Assembly (NCBI RefSeq): GCF_050459865.1
Contig: NZ_JBCMNM010000003.1
Coordinates: 1-64,000, forward strand
DNA length: 64,000 nucleotides
Reading direction: 5' to 3'
Source: Rummeliibacillus pycnus_B
GTDB taxonomy: Bacteria; Bacillota; Bacilli; Bacillales_A; Planococcaceae
Translations under genes and position numbers: made by a program
Part shown: one piece after another, positions 60,372 to 64,000 of the stretch
How positions within the stretch are numbered: position 1 is the first letter of the stretch
Layout of the letters: each line of letters opens with the position of its first letter
Notes under the pieces: generated by a model
Database searches by the model: none
What the model saw: only the letters and a program-made list of their open reading frames with translations
Told to the model about the DNA's origin: nothing

Positions 60372-61388
60372 ATTAACACTCTACAAGACCAACTACACAG
60401 ACCGTTAAGAGATTTAAGGATATCAGTAACAGACCGCTGTAATTTTCGTTGTCAATACTGTATGCCAGCAGAAGTATTTGGTCCAGATTACGCTTTTTTA
60501 CCGTCAGATAAAATATTGAGTTTTGATGAGATTGAAAGATTAGTAAAGATTTTCGTCTCATTAGGTGTGAAAAAAGTGCGCATTACTGGTGGTGAACCTT
60601 TACTACGTCGGGATCTACCAGAATTAATTGAACGCATTCATCGGATAGTTGGAGTAGAGGATATTGCTTTAACAACCAATGGTACTTTGTTGAAAAAATA
60701 TGCAAATGATTTGGCAAAAGCAGGATTATCGCGAGTATCTGTTAGCTTAGATTCGCTAGACGAAGAGCGTTTTTTCGAGATGAATGGTCATCGGGGAAAA
60801 GTGAAAACTGTATTAGAAGGTATTGAAAAAGCTGCAGAAGCAGGTTTACCAGTGAAAATCAATATGGTTGTTAAAAAAGGAAAAAATGAACAAGATATCG
60901 TTTCGATGGCAGAATTTTTTAAAGACAAACAGCATATTCTTCGTTTTGTTGAATTTATGGATGTAGGTAACACCAATGGTTGGCGACTAGATGACGTTGT
61001 ATCGAAGAAAGAAATTATTGAACAAGTTCATCAATTTTTCCCTTTGAACCCAGTTGAACCTAATTATAAAGGGGAAGTAGCTTCACGTTATCAATATCAA
61101 GATGAACAGGGCGAAATCGGCGTAATATCATCTGTAACAGATTCTTTCTGTTCAACTTGTTCGCGTGCCCGAATTTCAGCAGAAGGAAAACTATATACTT
61201 GTTTATTTGCAACAGATGGAACTGATTTACGAGAATTGTTAAGAACTGGGGAAGATGATGCATCAATCATCAAATGCATTTCAAATGTTTGGGAAAATCG
61301 AAATGACCGCTATTCCGATGAACGAAATGAACAGACCCTGGAAAAAAGAAAAAAATCGAAAATCGAAATGTCGCATATCGGCGGATAG
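60372..61388 (+). CDS. moaA: GTP 3',8-cyclase MoaA, apparently starting at ATT
   Basis: A 338-residue radical SAM enzyme for the first step of molybdenum cofactor synthesis. The essential CNFRCQYC motif (CxxxCxxC) lies at residues 24-31 if translation starts at ATT 60372, where GAAGGAG is 6 nt upstream and the peptide begins (I)NTLQDQLHRPLRDLRISV as in other MoaA proteins. The first ATG (60462) is beyond all three cysteines, and no ATG, GTG or TTG lies between the preceding TGA and it. RITGGEPLLRRD, the C-terminal cluster FCSTCSRARIS plus a later Cys, and the GG end (SHIGG) are all present. ATT start is an inference. Confidence 0.88.
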   Translation: MNTLQDQLHRPLRDLRISVTDRCNFRCQYCMPAEVFGPDYAFLPSDKILSFDEIERLVKIFVSLGVKKVRITGGEPLLRRDLPELIERIHRIVGVEDIALTTNGTLLKKYANDLAKAGLSRVSVSLDSLDEERFFEMNGHRGKVKTVLEGIEKAAEAGLPVKINMVVKKGKNEQDIVSMAEFFKDKQHILRFVEFMDVGNTNGWRLDDVVSKKEIIEQVHQFFPLNPVEPNYKGEVASRYQYQDEQGEIGVISSVTDSFCSTCSRARISAEGKLYTCLFATDGTDLRELLRTGEDDASIIKCISNVWENRNDRYSDERNEQTLEKRKKSKIEMSHIGG

Positions 61389-61530
61389 ACAAAAATGAGA
61401 GACTAAAGAGGTTTTTTATTCGCGTAACTGAGCAGATTGGGAAGTTTAAACAGTAATTACAACTGCTTTTGGGTAACGCTTGCCAACTTAATTGGTGAAT
61501 TATTCTATAAGTAAAAGTAAGTAAATAGTA

Positions 61531-61561
61531 AAAAAACCGGCAAAATAATGCCGGATTTTTT
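61531..61561. terminator. Terminator between converging moaA and moaC
   Basis: The hairpin AAAAAACCGGCA/TGCCGGATTTTTT, active in both directions. Confidence 0.88.
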
Positions 61562-61565
61562 CTAT

Positions 61566-62048
61566 TTATTTATGCACAAAGGTGCCACTTTTTCCGCCTG
61601 TTTTTTGAACAAGGTATGTTTCTTTAATCACCATATTTTTATCGACGGCTTTACACATATCATAAAAAGTCAGTGCAGCAATGGACACAGCAGTTAATGC
61701 TTCCATTTCGACGCCTGTTTTACCACTACAATTTACCGTAGCTTGGATGTGTAGTTCATAGCCATCCTGTGCTTTTGTATATTCAAATTGGAAATCTGTT
61801 CCTTGTAGCATAATCGGATGACACATTGGAATAATATCGGAAGTTTTTTTAGCACCCATAATCCCGGCAATTTGTGCCACTTGGGTAGGATCACCTTTTT
61901 TAATGCCTCCTTGTTGGATGGCTTGATAGACTTCATCGGATAAAGTGATTGTACTGCGAGCAATAGCTGTACGTTTTGTGATTTCTTTTTCTGAAACGTC
62001 GACCATTTTGGGGCGACCTTCACCATTCCAGTGTGTAAAATTACTCAT
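61566..62048 (-). CDS. moaC: Cyclic pyranopterin monophosphate synthase MoaC
   Basis: A 160-residue partner of MoaA that converts 3',8-cyclo-dihydro-GTP to cyclic pyranopterin monophosphate. Motifs: PKMVDVSEKEITKRTAIA, IPMCHPIMLQG (active-site Cys-His), GVEMEALTAVS and TYDM-like LTFYDMCKAVD. Complete. It starts 2 bp after the mobA stop, third in the moaB-mobA-moaC operon. GGGAG site. Confidence 0.95.
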   Translation of the reverse strand: MSNFTHWNGEGRPKMVDVSEKEITKRTAIARSTITLSDEVYQAIQQGGIKKGDPTQVAQIAGIMGAKKTSDIIPMCHPIMLQGTDFQFEYTKAQDGYELHIQATVNCSGKTGVEMEALTAVSIAALTFYDMCKAVDKNMVIKETYLVQKTGGKSGTFVHK

Positions 62049-62050
62049 AA

Positions 62051-62632
62051 TTAGACTCCCTTATTCTTATTTTGTGGCCAGTCTTGTTGATAATTGATAT
62101 TTATAAATGTCGAGCTTTCATCTTCAAATGGAACATAACAAACTTGAAGTTGCTCTATCAAGACTTTCATACTTCGCTTGTTTTGTTGGACTAATTGATT
62201 TGCTTTTGGCAAAGCACTGCGTCGATACAAAGCAGCGAGTGGTTGTAATCTTGAAGCTTGTTTAGGAACAATAGCATCATAACGATCATTGATAAATGTT
62301 AGCATAGTTTGGACAAAATCTGCATTCATAAAAGGCATATCACTAGCTATCACAAAAAACCATTCAACATCGGGGAGATCAGTCATAATATTTTGCAATG
62401 CAAACAATGGCCCTTGATGAGGTTGTTTTTCAATCATAAATCGAACCTTTTCTTTTTCAAACTTCGGTTGCAAGCTAGAATTAGTAGCAATAATTAAAGG
62501 CTGTAGTTGATTTTTTTGTAATGCATTGAGGCTGTGCTTATATAAAGGCTGACCAGCAAACGATTCAAACATTTTCGGTTGACCATACCGAGAAGATTGT
62601 CCTCCTGCTAAGACAATACCGGCAATTTTCAT
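62051..62632 (-). CDS. mobA: Molybdenum cofactor guanylyltransferase MobA
   Basis: A 193-residue nucleotidyltransferase that attaches GMP to molybdopterin to form MGD, the form used by FdhF. The N-terminal LAGGQSSRYGQPKMFE is the GTP-binding signature (about residues 8-22), and SDMPFMN holds the metal aspartate. It overlaps moaB by 4 bp (ATGA). Length is normal. Confidence 0.93.
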   Translation of the reverse strand: MKIAGIVLAGGQSSRYGQPKMFESFAGQPLYKHSLNALQKNQLQPLIIATNSSLQPKFEKEKVRFMIEKQPHQGPLFALQNIMTDLPDVEWFFVIASDMPFMNADFVQTMLTFINDRYDAIVPKQASRLQPLAALYRRSALPKANQLVQQNKRSMKVLIEQLQVCYVPFEDESSTFININYQQDWPQNKNKGV

Positions 62633-63123
62633 ACGCGATTCAACTCACCAACAAAATGTTGTACAGTAGGAAGAATCAGTTTTGTCATGGCAAGAGTTAC
62701 AGCATTAACAGATCCTGGTAACAAATAGATGGCCGTTTTATTAAGACACCCTGCTGTGGCACGACTAAACATGGCTTTAGGGCCGATTTCTTCATAGCTC
62801 ACTGAACGAAATAATTCACCAAATCCCACCATTTCTTTTTCGAAAAGAGGAAGAATGGTGTCGTAAGTTTGGTCTCTTGGTGTAAAACCTGTTCCACCTG
62901 TTATGATAATCGTATTGATGGAACAATCATCGCACCAATTTTCTACATGTTTTGAAATTTCAAGTGGTTCATCTTTTGATATTTGGTAGTCCACTAATTC
63001 AAATGAAGCTTCTTGAAGAAGCGATTGAATACGCTGACCACCGCGATCATCCAACTTCGTGCGTGTGTCACTCACTGTTAAAATTGCAGCTCGTATTGGA
63101 AGATGATTATGAGAGGGGTGCAT
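62629..63123 (-). CDS. moaB: MoaB/MogA molybdopterin adenylyltransferase
   Basis: A 164-residue MogA/MoaB-type protein. AILTVSDTRTKLDDRGGQRI is the N-terminal motif, IITGGTGFTPRDQTYD the conserved GTG loop, and LPGSVNAVTLAM a later conserved block. It adenylylates molybdopterin before metal insertion. First gene of the minus-strand operon; the start AAAGGAGG is strong. It diverges from moeB across a 120-bp promoter region. Confidence 0.93.
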   Translation of the reverse strand: MHPSHNHLPIRAAILTVSDTRTKLDDRGGQRIQSLLQEASFELVDYQISKDEPLEISKHVENWCDDCSINTIIITGGTGFTPRDQTYDTILPLFEKEMVGFGELFRSVSYEEIGPKAMFSRATAGCLNKTAIYLLPGSVNAVTLAMTKLILPTVQHFVGELNRV

Positions 63124-63244
63124 CGTAAAATGGCCTCCTTTTATGAAAGTTGATTTTGTTTTAACTGAAAAACAATGATTTTATTATAATGCTATAAATC
63201 AAAAGGTCAAACTAAAATTCATTGTAAGAAAGGCAGAAAAGTTT

Positions 63245-64000
63245 ATGAATGATAGATATTCTAGACAAAAATTATTCAGTCCAATTGGAGAAATTGGGCA
63301 GCAACAACTACAACAAAAACATGTCCTTATAATAGGTGTTGGTGCTTTGGGAAGTGCTAGTGCAGAAGCTCTTGTGAGAGCCGGAGTAGGGAAGTTGACA
63401 ATTATAGATCGTGATTATGTGGAGTGGAGTAATTTACAAAGACAGCAACTATATACCGAACAAGATGCGCAAGAAAAAATACCTAAAGTTATCGCTGCTA
63501 AAAAACGATTACAAAGTATTAACTCAGAGGTGGAAATCCGCGCTCATATTCTTGACGCAAATACAGAGCAACTAACATCACTGCTTGTAGATATTGATAT
63601 CATGGTAGATGCGACGGATAATTTTGACATTCGCTTTATGATGAATGACCTTGCACAAAAATATCAAATTCCATGGGTTTATGGTTCTTGTGTTGGTAGT
63701 TATGGAGCTACATATACGATTGTACCGGGCAAATCACCTTGTTTACATTGTCTGCTAGAAGCGATACCCAATACAGGGATGACTTGTGATACAGTAGGTA
63801 TTATTAGTCCAACTGTTCAAATAGTAGCAGCTTATCAAGTAGCCGAGGTATTAAAATTTTTAGTAGGGGATGAAGATGCCTTACGTAAAAATTACTTAAC
63901 ATTTGATGTTTGGCAAAATCAACACTATGAAATAAATGTGGAAAAAATACGTAATAGTGATTGTCCTTCTTGTGGCAAAAACCCGACCTATCCGCATTTA
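63245..64000 (+). CDS. moeB: Molybdopterin-synthase adenylyltransferase MoeB (3' end outside window)
   Basis: The first 252 codons of a ThiF/MoeB family E1-like enzyme that activates the C-terminus of MoaD. The ATP motif GVGALGSASAEALVRAGVG begins near residue 32, DRDYVEWSNLQRQ follows at about 55, DATDNFDIR near 120, and a first zinc pair (CLHC) lies near 164, the adenylate-linked Cys in MTCDTVGI near 178, and the second zinc pair (CPSC) near 242. The gene runs off the right edge without a stop. ThiF (thiazole synthesis) is the alternative, but the moa/mob neighbours favour MoeB. Confidence 0.9.
   Translation, partial: MNDRYSRQKLFSPIGEIGQQQLQQKHVLIIGVGALGSASAEALVRAGVGKLTIIDRDYVEWSNLQRQQLYTEQDAQEKIPKVIAAKKRLQSINSEVEIRAHILDANTEQLTSLLVDIDIMVDATDNFDIRFMMNDLAQKYQIPWVYGSCVGSYGATYTIVPGKSPCLHCLLEAIPNTGMTCDTVGIISPTVQIVAAYQVAEVLKFLVGDEDALRKNYLTFDVWQNQHYEINVEKIRNSDCPSCGKNPTYPHL

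Noticed and set aside
1..64000. CRISPR array, tRNA or rRNA genes
   Set aside because: No regularly spaced short repeats and no cloverleaf or rRNA-like sequence were recognised on either strand.

Overview
The window comes from a low-GC Gram-positive bacterium of the order Bacillales. Nearly every gene has a strong AGGAGG-type ribosome binding site, TTG and GTG starts are common, coding is AT-rich, and the families present (YitT, YkvI, DUF1641 beside formate dehydrogenase, HssRS/HrtAB, DUF4822, DUF3953) are typical of Bacillales. A Lysinibacillus/Solibacillus/Planococcaceae-like host is my best guess from gene style and the GC-rich intergenic repeats, but nothing here proves the genus. No rRNA, tRNA, CRISPR array or intact insertion sequence was seen.

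Layout. (1) 264-926: a DUF975 membrane protein beside a dispersed repeat. (2) 1239-6274: a tight operon of RpiR-type regulator, M20 deacylase, GNAT acyltransferase, N-succinylamino-acid racemase-type enolase and YkvI-like transporter. It fits the known route that converts D-amino acids to L-amino acids through N-succinyl intermediates. (3) 6659-13201: copper amine oxidase, a Met-rich membrane protein with a native His tail, aldehyde dehydrogenase, AraC-type regulator and an amine/amino-acid permease, forming an amine catabolic locus. A quinone-reductase-like enzyme and a DODA-type extradiol dioxygenase follow. (4) 15642-24508: acetyltransferase, acyl-CoA ligase, adenine deaminase, a small haem-copper-oxidase-like membrane protein, HAD phosphatase, DinB protein and FAD-linked lactone-oxidase-like enzyme. 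(5) 24725-29406: a string of small single genes (DUF3953, HIT, GNAT, Nudix, a broken nucleotidyltransferase, a transposase remnant) separated by related terminator/repeat spacers, then a GNAT gene facing a MerR regulator across a textbook 19-bp-spacer MerR promoter. (6) 29553-38475: amidase and LuxR regulator; a DUF4822 protein with its own two-component system, bracketed by a 95-bp direct repeat; ankyrin, GNAT, VOC and cold-shock genes.

(7) 38972-42965: a complete haem-stress module, hssRS then hrtBA, with a tandem HssR-like box at the hrtB promoter. (8) 43076-48596: a repeat, a pseudogene, a DesK/NarL-type two-component system, a small ORF, a penicillin-binding-protein-like serine hydrolase and a YitT protein. 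(9) 48752-52595: an MFS drug exporter, a TetR regulator with three matching palindromes placed over its own promoter, and an EamA exporter preceded by a 38-residue poly-proline leader ORF whose end overlaps mutually exclusive RNA hairpins. (10) 52784-54013: esterase and an unknown gene. (11) 54087-64000: formate dehydrogenase (fdhF, DUF1641, Mrp) divergent from DUF2294, fdhD and moaA, then moaC, mobA, moaB and the start of moeB. This supplies a molybdenum enzyme together with its cofactor pathway.

The points I judge most worth following are the poly-proline leader/attenuator before the EamA exporter (52433-52640), the ATT start forced on moaA (60372), the phased TetR operators, the repeat-bracketed DUF4822/two-component cassette, the metal-binding tails in the amine oxidase operon, and the unexplained repeated motifs and terminator-like hairpin before fdhF. 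All calls come from reading the sequence; no database search was run.
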